64,000 bases of DNA from Acanthopleura granulata (taxonomy: Eukaryota > Mollusca > Polyplacophora > Chitonida > Chitonidae), in contig JABBOT010000004.1 in the NCBI GenBank assembly GCA_016165875.1, forward strand, positions 3,648,799 through 3,712,798, given 5' to 3'. Made by a program: the position numbers and the translations under genes. Positions within the stretch are counted from its first letter, which is position 1; the number at the start of each line of letters is the position of its first letter. This document shows positions 1 through 33,832 of this stretch, piece after piece. Under the pieces are notes generated by a model. It had not been told where the DNA came from. It saw nothing but the letters and a program-made list of their open reading frames with translations, and ran no database searches.

Positions 1-204
1 ACAATCCACTCGGAACGATACGATTTCAATGACAAAATTTCGTTTCGACAAATACAGAGAGGATTTTCACTGTAAAGTTCTAACTAGTCCTTTCCAATTA
101 GTGTTAAGTGCGGAACTTGATTGTTTGATCAACACATTTTTTTCCAGTGTAGCGCATGTTATTACATTGTTTTCATTGATTTCAGTAAGGCATTTATTTG
201 AGAT

Positions 205-330
205 GTTTATTTATTTATTTCATTTGAGTTTTACGCCGTACTCAAGAATATTTCACTTAAGTCGACAGCGGCAATCATTAATTTCTGGTGGGAGGAAACC
301 AGGCGGCGCCAGTGGGAATCCCACGATCTC
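205..330 (-). mobile_element. SINE copy, tail and body only
   Basis: On the plus strand this begins with a TTTATTTATTT tract (the A-rich tail in reverse). It continues through the body words TTTTACGCCGTACTCAAGAAT, TTTCACTT and GGTGGGAGGAAACCAGGC, which recur in all copies of the main SINE family here. It stops near 330, before the tRNA-like head, so it is 5' truncated. Intergenic. Confidence 0.8.
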
Positions 331-2139
331 AGTAAGACATGTTTATAATTTAAAGTATTGGGGTTTAAGTTCTGTCTGATACCATAGTTATATTTGTGAC
401 TTATAAGGATGAAATAATTTGAGATAATCAAAATCCTTCATGCATACAAAAAAAGAGCCCTGGTAGAAATCAGCACGCAATTTCAATCTGCATGAATGAA
501 TACTGCATGGATCCTCTCTCAAACGCAAAAATTGTCAACACTGGCCGAGTATTAAGATGATACAAAAGTTAAAATATGGAACAATTTAAAATGTTGCCCT
601 GCGTATAACAATTGATTGTAAATTGTACACCAAAATGTCAGATTTGAAGATTTTTAACATATATAATATAAAAACAACAAAGAATAAACGAAAAACACAA
701 AAAAGTCATAATCATATGTATAAGATCGTAATGGATAACATTTTCTAAGCATTTTGTAAGGCATAACATTTTTACACTTCAGATGTTAACCTAAAACGCG
801 CAATGCTTTCCCTCCTCTATACCATGTGCCGCCAAAATGTTATATTCAGTTTTAAGAGAGTATATTTGCAGTTTGTTTACAAAAAGACTTCAATTTGTAT
901 CGCTGATGCTATTTCCCGGATGGTTTCGTGACTGGAATTTAGCGCGGGAATGTCAGCGTTGCTGCAGATAACACGCTTGTCCGTTGATGCTATGTTTCCA
1001 CGATGCTTGCTAGACAAATTTCTCGCTGCAAAAGTACCTTAAGAATAAACTAGGAACGGTTGCGTCTTATGTTCCTCAGGTTGAATATAATAAATAAATA
1101 AATAAATATAAGTGTATATATATATGTATGTATCTTATTAATTAATGTATTACATGGAAATTAGTTACCAATTGGAATCAATCCTAAACTAAATAAACGA
1201 TTATATATAATAAACGATACATTATATATATGTATGTATCTTATTAATTAATGTATTACATGGAAATTAGTTACCAATTGGAATCAATCCTAAACTAAAT
1301 AAACGATTTCGCTCTGAAAAAAAATATCTTCCTGTACATCCGTTATTCAAAGAATGGCGGATTACCTTTCCGTTGATCTAATGAATAAATCCATTTCTGA
1401 TAAAGGCAATCCGTCACCCTTCAAATAATGAATTTAAAAGAAGATTTTTTCAGGACGTATTTCGGCTTCTTGGTTGAAATCGTCACCAAACACACAAAGC
1501 ATATAAATATAGTTCGCCCAGAGATTAAGGCATGTTATAGAATATGTGCACGTTACGGCAGTTTCTGTTGCCGTGTTTAACTCCTCTACGTTCTTGGAAC
1601 TGAATGGCAATGATTCTTGAAGCCAGCTTGTACATATCATATACCCTAACCTAAAATATATACATATATTAAGACGTAAAAGCTCGAAATGCATTTGATA
1701 AGGTCAAGGGAATCTGGGCATTCTACATTCCATGCGTGTTTCTTTGTTTTGCTTTTGAAGAGAGCAGCTCAGATTATTTCGATATCTATTGTTTAACCTT
1801 GCTTATAAGACTAAGAGCTTTTGACACTGGTGCAGCTCTTCAAGCGGTGTTCTGTGATAATTAGATTACCAGTAGTTCACATTTTGAATGTTATCCAAGG
1901 CAACAGGAGACAGATGATTGTATTGTGACGGAACACTACTACTCTAGTGTGAACTGAGAAAAGGATTGATTGATTACTTGATTGATTGATGGCGTTCAAC
2001 GCGGTGCTATTTTTCACTTTCATATGACGGCGATTAGATTTGTGGGTGGAAGAGACCGAAGTGCCCGGAGTAAACCTGCGCAAGCTTCCTGACTTAAAGC
2101 CACAGCCCAGGCTTCAAGAGCTCGGCGCAGACGCTCAAA
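331..2139. other. Intergenic DNA without recognised gene
   Basis: AT-rich sequence. The short open frames have no recognisable domains and no exon-like splice signals. It contains a TAAATAAATA run near 1090 and a GATTGATT run near 1965-1990. A slightly CpG-richer patch at about 900-1060 has no coding potential I can see. The direct duplication at 1117-1306 is listed separately. Confidence 0.6.
1117..1306. repeat. Recent 106-bp tandem duplication
   Basis: A block running from a TATATATGTATGTATC start to AAATAAACGA appears twice, ending at 1200 and 1306, an offset of 106 bp. The shared part of roughly 85 bp is essentially identical, so the duplication is young or an assembly artefact. Both copies include the word ACATGGAAATTAGTTACCAA. 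Confidence 0.85.
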
Positions 2140-2775
2140 TTCATTAGTCAAGCGCTGATGCTAACAGCAGACTTGCTATTGCTTTTACCATCCCTGCCTC
2201 CGAGGCACCCATGTAATCAAGGACATAATAGTCACAGCAGGCAACCATTCTGTAAATCCAAGCCAGCGAGACACTGATGGAGTCAAGGGCCTGATAGACA
2301 CAGCAGGCTACTGCTTTTACCATCCAAGCCAGCGAGACACCGATGGAGTCAAGGGCCTGATAGACACAGCAGGCTACTGCTTTTACCATCCAAGCAATGG
2401 AGAAACCGATGGAGTCAAGAGTCTGATAGTCACAGCTGGCTACCGTTTTTACCATCCAAGCCAGCGAGACACTGATGGAGTCAAGGGCCTGACAGACACA
2501 GCAGGCTACTACTTTACCATCCAAGCCAGCGAGGTAGATGGAGTCATGGGCCTGATAGTCACAGAATGCTACCACTTTAACCGGAGTGAGTCACAGCAGG
2601 ATATCATTTCGTCCATCCAAGCCAACGAGACACTGATGCGAGTCAAGCGCTTGATAGTCACAGCTGGCTGCCGCTTTTACCAACCAAATCTGCCACGCAA
2701 TGGTGGAGTCAAGGGGCTGATAAATCAGAGCAGGCTACTGCTTTAACCATTCAAGCCTACGAGGCACCAAAGGAT
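2140..2775. repeat. 66-bp minisatellite, about nine units
   Basis: The marker CCATCCAAGCCAGCGAGACA recurs at 2320, 2386, 2452 and 2518, exactly 66 bp apart, and degenerate units extend to both sides. Each unit also contains GATGGAGTCAAGGGCCTGAT and a CACAGCAGGCTACTGCTTTT-like stretch. Because 66 is a multiple of three, a frame on the minus strand stays open for about 430 bp and reads as a 22-residue repeat (core SLAWMVKAVACC). There is no start context, splice signal or known domain to support translation, so I treat it as satellite DNA. A repeat-rich secreted or structural protein exon is the alternative. Confidence 0.85.
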
Positions 2776-5700
2776 TAAAATACTGACCACAGCCATTAGA
2801 GTCTGATGCAGAGGCCACTTTCATTTAGTTTCATCCTTGAATTTTTCACAATTTTTTCAAATATCATTCCTGATATAATTAAATGAAGTTAACTCAAATG
2901 CGTGATTAAAGATTTCCAAAATTTTAATGAAAATTTGGACATTTGCAATTACCAGCAAATTGATTTAACTATAGAATAACCATGAAATCGGTATGGAATT
3001 TCAACTGGACATTACTAGTCTACCTGTGAACTTACATGTACTTGTACTATACAAGACAACACACTGGTGACAATTACACAGATCCAGGAGGCTTTGATAC
3101 TTCTTATATTTCATTTAATTAATCAAGTCACACAAACTACTGGTATCTCTTCATGCTGTCTACATAGCAACGAATTTCTAGATTTGGTTTTTAAATCAGG
3201 TTGCATGAACAATGTGCGCAATCAGACGACAGTGGTTTTGTAGGACTGAACTTGAATTTTGTCTTCTAAATTTAGATTGGTGTACAGTCAAAATGAAAGC
3301 AATGTGCAATTTTTACAAACATGGTCAGATGGTTCATGGCCAGAACATGGTTGATTCCTACATAACGGCTAAAACCAACCACATCATGAATTAACGTCAC
3401 TTCTCTCCTAGTGTAAGTAGGTTAAAATGAGGAGTCATTGCCAACTTGTCAAACTCTTCAATTCTCAATTCAAATTCTTCACTTCTCAATTCACATATCT
3501 TCATTATTTAAAATGTTTGCTGTAGCAAAGATCAACTGTCATCTAGCATCATAATTATATCAATAGGTAATGCACAAGTGACACAGTCTTCAACAAGTAT
3601 GGACATAAGATGTTGAGAAAACTTATGAAGACTTGACTGACTTTCCTAGACAGACGATTACTGCAGGTTCACAATTCCTAGCTACAACCTTCTACTGGAC
3701 CAGATCACACACATCAAATAATCAAAATTATTACAAACTTCTGTTTTCATAAATCTACATATATCTAGGCAGGAAGCTGTCATTAAGCAATAAGAAACAT
3801 ACACTAAATCTTAATATTCATAAAATGTTGTTGCTGCAAAAACTATACTAACCAGTATACTGTACTTGTATAACCCACAGGTTGTTTTGCAGACATTGCA
3901 TTATAAATGTCATTACTAAAAGCTGTATAAAGTGTCACTCTTGCAGACGTTAATCAATTTCCACAGCTACTTTTGCTGGGCACCATGTTAGTAAATGTTT
4001 GCACAATGCCTAACTAAACAACAAATACATAGCAAATACATCTTATGTTCAAACTTAAGTACAACCACCTAAAGTAACAAAATAACAATAATATAAAACT
4101 GCTTGTGTTGAGTTAGTGTTACGAAGACGGGATGTTGTCATTCGTTAATGATTACCAAGATAACATATTGTTTGTTTGTCAATTGCCAATGTGTATCACT
4201 GGCTTTTCTAGCCACTTTCTCATTTTGGTTACCACAACTTTGAGTGTTAAACTAATTTTGTTATGAGTTTTCATGAAATAAATTCAATTCTTGATACACT
4301 GGTGATCAAAAAATATTTTCTTTTCTGATTTGTTCAAATGTAATTTCTAAAAAGAAAACGGCTAAACCCCTGGTTTACAGGAAAAGCAGAAACATGCCAT
4401 CGCCATTACAAGAGCAAGAAGACAACATAAATAAAACTAGACCTTGGTCTCCACTGGATTTTCATTTTTTGCAATTCAGATTATTTCACAATTCAAGAAC
4501 TAGAATTTGTGTTTTCATATGCACTGCAAACATTTCTCAGCATTACAGGACAAATTGAGGTTACCACCATTACAGGACAAATTGAGAGTAGATTCAACGT
4601 GCACGCATCATAGACAACTCTGCTACACATCTTCTATGTCTACGCCGTACAGCTTACATTGTGTAGAAATAATAACATCTGAATATCAGACAAAAAAAGT
4701 CCTGCTCACAGAACTGTGGTAAAACTCAGCATAGTTGTTATGGTGGGGCTAATGAGTTCAGTGTGGCTGGGGCAAGATGGACACAGGGATATTTTAAGAG
4801 ATGTTACTGCAACTCAACAGTTGTAATTAAAACTGTTATAATGGGTAGGAGAGGCATGAGGTGTCATAGTCTTTCAATAGTTACATGGGTGGCCACCATG
4901 AACAGCAGTTCTTACAAAAGAACTGTCATGTCTTAATTAACTTAATTTCCATATCAACTGAAATCCTATATGTAAGTACTGAGGTTGGCTGCAGTACATC
5001 ATTCAGCATATATGCTATTACATGAATGTGTCTACTGTGCTTTAATGATTTAACCCTCCTCTAAATGGATTCAATTTGACTTTTTCCTGAAATGGGATGG
5101 TGCACTTTCATTGTTTATGTCAACGATCTGGATCATTCCATCACAATGAAAAGATGGACAAGTATGATTTGTGTCCATTATTCTCATCGGATTCACAACA
5201 CCAGTAAATTGAAAACTATCCTGGACATAAATCTATGACACACCAATAAATTACCCCTACTTTCAGTGAAAGTCATATTACCTGTCAACATTTCAACAAA
5301 GTGCTTCACACCCTCACTTCGACTAGAGGCAAACAGTTCGTTCACTTTAATGCAAATCAAGAACTCATCATGTACATGATGGCAGCCATTTTTATGGGAG
5401 GTGGAACCCCAAATAACTAAAGTACACCACTGATCTTTGACAAATTATCACAAAACTTTCCCACATGTGACATAGGCTTGCATGCCATACTGGAGAAGAC
5501 TAGAGGTCTTCAAAGAACGAAGCACTGCCAAAACACATCCGAGGGCAACACTGACCACTTACAATCCTCAAGAATCCATGACCAACGAGGCCAGAGAAAC
5601 ATACAAATTCTTTTCCATGGAGAGCATGAGAAACCATACTTTGTGTGGCTCATTGTTAGCAGCTAACCTGACAGAACTACATGTATGGTAAGAAGAATAA

Positions 5701-7104
5701 CTGAACCTTCATCCTATCCCTAAATCAGCAAGATCAATCAAGGCAGTAAGCACTAATGATAATGCTACACGTCTAGTTATTTATGTAATAAGTATCAGTA
5801 TGACAAAATTTCTCTTCATTAATCATGATTAAAAAAGTCAACTCACAATATCAAATACTTCGTTCATTGACCTCCTTAAAAGCAACTTCCCTAATTAAAG
5901 GTCTTAGGCATTTTGACTACTAAATTAAATATTTAACCATGATTGAAATGGGGGTTATATTAAAATTTGACCAGGAGATTTAGACGAAGCATTGTAGTAA
6001 GACCAACTTTTTCCATTCAGGATTCAGAATTTAACTCCTGATGTTTAGGTGCAGCTGACATGTTTTCCTGTCAAACTTCCAATGTTATTATGGCACAGAA
6101 GAGATAACCTATAGGTACTGTGATTCTCAAAACTCTGAATTATCTTGCTATGTCAAAGATATCGAGCAGTATACTGTTTTTCTGAAGATCTAACGTAAAT
6201 CTTAGCGGATCTGGTTTTGTTTTGAGGTATGGTATACCCATAAACAACATTTCCACTCCTGTTACCTTTCTATAAATTTACACATCTTTTGGATATAGGA
6301 TGTATTTGCGACAGGTTTACAACCACATATATTAAAATTACAACTTATAAATTGCACAAATTTCTTCACATGGAAGCAGGAGGTAGCAAACTGTCATCAC
6401 TGAAATTTTGCTTCTTAACACTGAAAAAAAAAAAATTAAACCCTTTCCAAGTTGAATTTATGGCAACTTTCGAAAACTACATCAGGAAATGAATTATAGA
6501 AACCATTCAAGAGCTGTCATCACTTAAAAATGTCACATCTAAAAACTTTCAAAACAGGCAGTTTGATTCGAAATTACATGTATGCGTGTCTGAAGCTAGA
6601 AAGATATAAGTTATGAAGAAATAGAACAGGCCTACAGAAGACGTAGGAGCGAGAGAGGGCTTGCAATCACAGGACTGGTGAATATTCAATTATATGTATA
6701 AATAGGAAAAAAAGAAAAAAAAAAAATCACTGCCCTTAAGTTCACAGGCCAAATTTCTCTTTTGCTGAAAAATTAATGGTTCAAAAACCCAATAGGTTCC
6801 TTGTTCCACAACACTTTTGTGAAAACATTGTTCATCTAAATTTGACAAAAAAGAAAACAATGTCAATATTATTACTTCAGGATGTCGACACGAAGAGGGA
6901 GAAGTCTGTGGAGTTCAACTGTTTTCAGACGAGAGGAAGTCAAAGTCAAATGTCCAATGAGCACAGACAAGACTTTCAGTAAGCGACCACAAAAAAACAA
7001 AAATCGCTGCTCTCATGAACAACTGAGTCATTTCCCAAGTGAATGTGGAGCATCAAGCAGGAGCTTGTTGGTAATTGCTGATCTGCTCCCGACATGTGTC
7101 TACT
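2776..7104. other. Intergenic / distal CARM1 3' flank, nothing recognised
   Basis: AT-rich DNA with only short, low-complexity open frames in all six frames. I see no exon flanked by plausible splice sites, no RNA gene and no clear transposon. A-rich runs occur near 6425 and 6710-6727. The CARM1 3' UTR could extend into this region if the candidate poly(A) signal at 7105 is not the one used. Confidence 0.5.
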
Positions 7105-7110
7105 TTTATT
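7105..7110 (-). other. Candidate poly(A) signal for CARM1
   Basis: TTTATT on the plus strand reads AATAAA on the minus strand, about 240 nt beyond the CARM1 stop codon at 7350-7352. It is the first canonical hexamer I noticed downstream. A six-base match is weak evidence by itself. Confidence 0.35.
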
Positions 7111-7349
7111 CATCCAAGTGTCGTAACATCTCAGCATGATCATAGCAGAACGCAGCATTAGAATTCCCAGTGTTTCTGATCCCAGCATGAAATTCCTTTG
7201 GTGTTTGCCTATGAAAGGCAGGTAAGTCCCTCTGGTGGAAAACAAAGTGGGTGACAAAACTTCAGACCTATTCAGAGCTGGAGTCTCTGTGGTACTATAG
7301 AACACAATTCAGTTCTGCAAGGTCCAGCTCTTCAGTCCCCACTGGGCTG

Positions 7350-29377
<22,028 letters not shown>

Positions 29378-29668
29378 GCTGCTTTTCTGGGCTAACGCGG
29401 GAAGGTCCATGTAAAATATTAACCGATAGCAGTTAACGGAAATTAATGAAATATCGTAATTATGGTGTACAACATAAATACACAAAAATAAAGAATCGTG
29501 GCAACGTGTCTGCAAACACAGAGATGGAAAAAAGTATCTTGCGTTAAGAACTGTAACCTTCTTCTGTGGCGCATATGTTTCCTAAATTTTAGATAATTTA
29601 CTGGAGTTCATGTTAAGTGCTACTTTTTAATGGGACAGCAATAGATATAGATTTCGTCGGACTGAACC
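29378..29668. promoter_or_regulatory. Putative bidirectional promoter, CARM1/EXOSC3
   Basis: Only 291 bp separate the CARM1 start codon (minus, 29377) and the EXOSC3 start codon (plus, 29669), and both 5' UTRs must fit in it. I see no convincing TATA box for either direction. GC content rises near the CARM1 end (GGGCTAACGCGGGAAG, CAGCCGCCATG), fitting a TATA-less housekeeping promoter. Transcription start sites cannot be placed from sequence. Confidence 0.6.
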
Positions 29669-32600
29669 ATGTGCTCATGTGTAAATCGAGTTGTTTTACC
29701 CGGTGATACTATAGAAAACCTCAAAGAATCAGAAAAAACTCACAAAGTTTTGTTGGGACCAGGGTTGTACAGACAGGCCGACGCTGTGTTTGTGTCCAAA
29801 CCGGGGATATTAAAGCATAAAGAGCCCAGTGTGTACTGGGTAGACAGTCAGCAGAGAAGGGTAGGCTGCCCACCCACTGTGGGAAATCAGTAAATGCATA
29901 CCGTGTTTACTGTCTTTCTTTTTTTTTTTTCACACGTGTAAAATTAAAAAGCTGAAAAAGCATTGTGTTCTTTATGTATGTTTGTTTGTTTTAGTTGTTT
30001 ATATCACGTAAACGTTAGTTTGTCTGGCAGTAGTATGGATGAGGGTGATGTCACGTGGTAGGTGACGTCAATTCATTGAAAAATGCCATTTTCTCAATGA
30101 ACATTAGGAAAGTGGGTCAGCGTCGAACAATAGCCCAAATTATTCTGTACAAATCCTGTTTGTCTCGCCGTTGCGGTAGTTTTAGGTAGCACAGGCTTCT
30201 GTTGATTTGATTGGATACACATACAGTAGCTCCATCCTCGATAAGAAATGAAGTGGTGTTTATATGTATATGCTTCATCACTGAAGCATCATTTCAAGAT
30301 ACCAGACTCGACACTTAAAATGGCATTGAAAACCCTAGCCTGCAATCTTCACCGCACTGTAGTTCCACACAGTATGACTATGGGGCAGTGTGGGGCCTCT
30401 GTAGCTGAGGAGGTTAGTGCGCTGAAATAACCCAGATACCTCTCAGGGTGGCTGTGAGTTCGTCCAGCTCTCGCTGGTTTTCTCTCGGGGCCATTTGTTG
30501 GAAGGTCTGCCGGTGACCTGCGGATGATGATGGATTTCCTCCAGGCTGTGCACGGTTTTCGCCCACACTAATGCTGGCTGTCATCGTATAAGTGAAACAG
30601 TTTTGAATATGGTGTAAAACACCAATCAAAAAAGTGAATAAATAAATAAAAATGACTGTCTGACTTGTAGGACTATTATACCCAACTCCTGAAGAACATA
30701 CAAAGAATTATGTCCTGACTTAACTCGAAAATCAGGTGTAAGAAATAATATTTACTGATCTGCAGCAACTGCTGGTTGCCCTTCACAGTTCTGCATGCCA
30801 AATTTATCATTAATCAGTCTACACATATGGCCAGAGAGGAAGCCAGCATGGGCTGGACTTGAACTCACAGCGACGGCATTCGTGAGAGGTTCCTAGGTCA
30901 ATGCACTGCACTGCGCAAGCCAACTGAACCATGGAGGCCCGCTGTGTGCTTTGTGTTCTTGTCACCTAGGAATGCTGTTGTTAGCATGTTTCATCTCCAG
31001 CAGATGGATAACAGTATGTTTACCTCTACATGAAATATAACCATGAGAATGTGTATTGTAATGCTTAATTATTGTAGAGTATATCTTCAGCAAGAAGCAT
31101 ATGTTGAATCAAATTAATTCCTATAATTTCTCCTTTGTTTTTCAGTACATTCCGGCAACAGGAGATGGGGTGATAGGCGTGGTCATCGCTAAGGTTGGCG
31201 ATGTGTTTAGGGTGAATGTAGGGGGCAGTGCCCTGGCTACCTTGTCCTATCTTGCCTTTGAGGGAGCAACAAAGAGGAACCGGCCTGATGTTAAGGTTGG
31301 ATAGTAAAACACCAATCAAAATAAAAAATTAAATAAACCTGACTGTAACATTTTAAGTGAAATCAAGATTTTGAAGTAAGTTTTAAGTCAGTAGTGGTTA
31401 AAATACAAATGAAGTTTCAATTCTCAGTGAGGAGACCTGGGGAAAAATTTCTGTTCTGCTTGTCTGAGATTTACTTGTTCTTTCTGCCAGTAGTTTCATT
31501 CCAAAAGTGGAGACCAAACATTATGAATTTGCCTACTGTTTGCTGGCAGGTGGATGATTTGCTTTATGCTCGGTTTATTGTGGCTAACAAAGACATGGAG
31601 CCTGAACTAACCTGTATTGATGGGCAGGGACGGAGCAGTGGATTCGGGGTGCTGCGAGGAGACAATGCCTTCATGATCACATGCTCCATCAACTTGTGTC
31701 GACAGTAAGTTCATGAGCATTTCGCATTTAAATCAGGACAAGCAGTGGCCCAGTTGTTAAAGGGAAAGACCTTGTAAATGTGAAGTTATGGTCAGTTAAA
31801 AAACCATTGAAACTGTATGTGAAAATACCTTCACTCATTTTTCCAGATATTTTTTGACCAAATTAAATGCAGTCAAATGTTTTTATTGTATGGAGGGTTT
31901 TATGGACCATATTAGTAACCTGTGTCAACTGTGACATCACCAAAACTTTATACACCTTTATGTTCAGATCTACATAAAGTTTTTGTGAACTGTACTCATG
32001 TAATCTTTCCCCTTGTATGGAAAAGGTAACATGATATTTAGGGTCGGAGAAAGGTCGGCGTGACGTCACAGTTGACATACATTATCAGTATGGTTCTTTA
32101 AGCCCGCCATACAATCAAACCATTTGACTGCATTCAAGTTGGTGAAAAAAAACCTGAAAAAATTAGTGTAGGTGGTCTTTTTACTCACCATAACTTCATT
32201 TTTATGAGTGTGTTTTCTTTAAGGTCCCCTTCTTTAAATCACTACGACACGCCAGGTGCAAGGTTTTTGTGATGGGTTGGTTGTGTACACGAAATTGATT
32301 TTCCCCGGGTGCTTCAGTTTCATCTTGCCAGTGAAAACTTATATGAATTCTTGAGTAGGATTATTAAGAGTGCTATGTTTGTTTTGGAAGTGTCTGCCAT
32401 AATCTGTGGGTGTTTGGGGGTAAACCTCAAGGTTCATATCTTGAACAGTGAACTAGCCATTTGTACATTATACTGGTTTTCCTCGAAGGCCGAGCATACA
32501 AAATCAAGGAAAAATTATATTATTATAATCAAATTGATGATGTTCTGCATTCTGCTGTTGCCTGGCCAAAGTGGCATAGTTAATAGAGTGTCTACATCCT

Positions 32601-33426
32601 AAACAGTAGATCCAGGGTTTATCTGGGGTTCTATACGGAATTAAGTCATAGCCAAGACTTAGCCAAGCATCAGTAATCTGGCTCAAACAGGCTTTCAGGG
32701 TAAGAGGAATAGGCCAAATACGGGCTGGGTTGGTGTTAGTGTTAGCGTGACTGGGTTGCACCTATATAAATATGCTGGCATGCGGCCTGGCCCGCTACAA
32801 TGAGACATCATCTTGAGATGACTGGAATGATGTTGAAAGCGACATTAAATGGCAAACAGCATGCCCAGTTTAGTTGAGGCATTGGAGGTAGAACCTAATG
32901 AGCGTTTTCAATTTCACCTTTTGTGGATAACTATACTTGGCCTTCAGGATATGCACTTTAGTCCCAGGGCATATGTTTGAATCTCTAACTCTAACAGCTC
33001 TAACTGGAAACGCCCCACCTATGTAAGAGAGGTTTGGCAGCCACCTTGTGGTGGTTTCCGCTGTTTTCACTGATTACAAGGGAAATAATATCTAATCTAA
33101 TGTACCTGTATGGAGTTTAAGATCAATCACATTGTTCTCTTCTGTATAAGCTGTTGGTTTTTTCCTGCATCAATTTTGTTATACTTCACAGGATACTGAA
33201 TCCAGAGTGTGTGCTGATGAAATCCCTTGGAAAAGACATTCCTTTTGAAAGTGTTGTTGGCTTGAATGGCCGAATCTGGGTAAAAAGCAGATCTGTGAAA
33301 GAAACAGTGGCTGTGGTGAATGCTATCCAGGCTGCAGAAAATATGACAAACAATCAGATTAAGTATATGTGCACTCGTCTCATGGACTCATTGGCTGGAT
33401 TTTCAGCTGAGGAAATGGACACATAA
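29669..33426 (+). CDS. EXOSC3: Exosome complex component RRP40, complete, 4 exons
   Basis: Cap subunit of the RNA exosome, the 3'-to-5' ribonuclease complex that processes rRNA and degrades RNA in nucleus and cytoplasm. It binds RNA and helps close the nine-subunit ring. Exons: 29669-29860, 31146-31295, 31550-31704, 33192-33426; 243 aa, against about 275 in human because the N-terminal extension is shorter. Visible: VVLPGD near residue 8 (N-terminal domain), YWVDSQQ at 56-62, S1 domain from about 65 with VGGS and [15 protein letters not shown], and [10 protein letters not shown] near 125. The KH domain carries GLNGRIWV at 189-196, the family's signature segment. Start ATG has A at -3. The exon 2 donor AAG/GTTGGA is atypical; using an earlier GTTAAG would delete two conserved residues, so the later site is preferred. 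Confidence 0.95.
30390..30653 (+). mobile_element. Full-length tRNA-headed SINE
   Basis: The head has an A-box-like TAGCTGAGGAGGTTAG and a B-box-like GAGTTCGTCC. The body holds TCGGGGCCATTTGTTGG and GTTTTCGCCCACACTAATGC. The 3' end is AAAACACCAATCAAAAAAG with a GAATAAATAAATAAA tail. This copy shows the polarity of the family: tRNA-like pol III promoter first, TAAATA tail last. EXOSC3 intron 1. Confidence 0.88.
30826..30945 (-). mobile_element. SINE head fragment
   Basis: GAGAGGAAGCCAGCATGGGC and TGGACTTGAACTCACAGCGA on the plus strand are the reverse complement of the tRNA-like head and its junction with the body. The body and tail are missing. EXOSC3 intron 1, opposite to the 30390 copy, so the pair forms an inverted repeat in the transcript. 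Confidence 0.7.
31302..31336 (+). mobile_element. SINE 3' tail abutting EXOSC3 exon 2 donor
   Basis: GTAAAACACCAATCAAAAT followed by an AAATTAAATAAACC run matches the 3' end of the SINE (AAAACACCAATCAAA then TAAATA). It begins about 6 bp into the intron, directly after the GTTGGA donor, with no body upstream because the exon is there. Confidence 0.65.
32557..32850 (+). mobile_element. Second, distinct tRNA-headed SINE
   Basis: An A-box-like TGGCATAGTTAATAGAGTGT and a B-box-like AGGGTTTATCTGGGG lie 30-40 bp apart. A body without similarity to the main SINE follows, ending in GATGTTGAAAGCGACATTAAA, wording typical of 3' ends of conserved-core SINEs. It occupies EXOSC3 intron 3. I found one copy, so the call rests on architecture. 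Confidence 0.5.
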
Positions 33427-33708
33427 CCCTAGGCTATGCAGACAGCAAGACCAATGTTATGTTGGTTTGTCGTTGTCATTAAATGTCCTGAAGTTTGACA
33501 CAAGAATTTCTGAGTGCCCACTCATCTGGCATGTAGTGCAAAATATGATGGTGTTGGTATCTGCCATCATATGAGATGTGTGTATCTATATGACTCTCCA
33601 CCACATTTCATTCTTTCATCTGGGTAAGGATTTCCAGACTGCCAAGAGTTGGTCAGGCCGGATGGTTAGATGTCAGCATATGTACTTGATGAATGGGTTG
33701 TATAGGTA

Positions 33709-33718
33709 AATAAATAAA
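33709..33718 (+). other. Candidate poly(A) signal for EXOSC3
   Basis: Two overlapping AATAAA hexamers (33709-33714 and 33713-33718) lie about 285 nt after the EXOSC3 stop. They could also be the decayed tail of a SINE, so usage is uncertain. Confidence 0.5.
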
Positions 33719-33749
33719 TCATGCCGTCCTTCCAAACAAACAATATAAC

Positions 33750-33832
33750 AACTTTCTGAAATTATTAGAATTCTAAGGGTCAGGAAAAATGAGGAACGTT
33801 TTCTTGGTCGAAAGTTCAGGCCATTTAGTGCA
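33750..33832 (-). mobile_element. Family B MITE fragment
   Basis: The plus-strand words GGTCAGGAAAAATGAGG and GTCGAAAGTTCAGGCCATTT match, in reverse, one end of the TACCCTAAATGACC-ended family (GACCTAAAATTTCATCC then CTCATTTTTCCTGA). The other half is missing. Confidence 0.55.
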
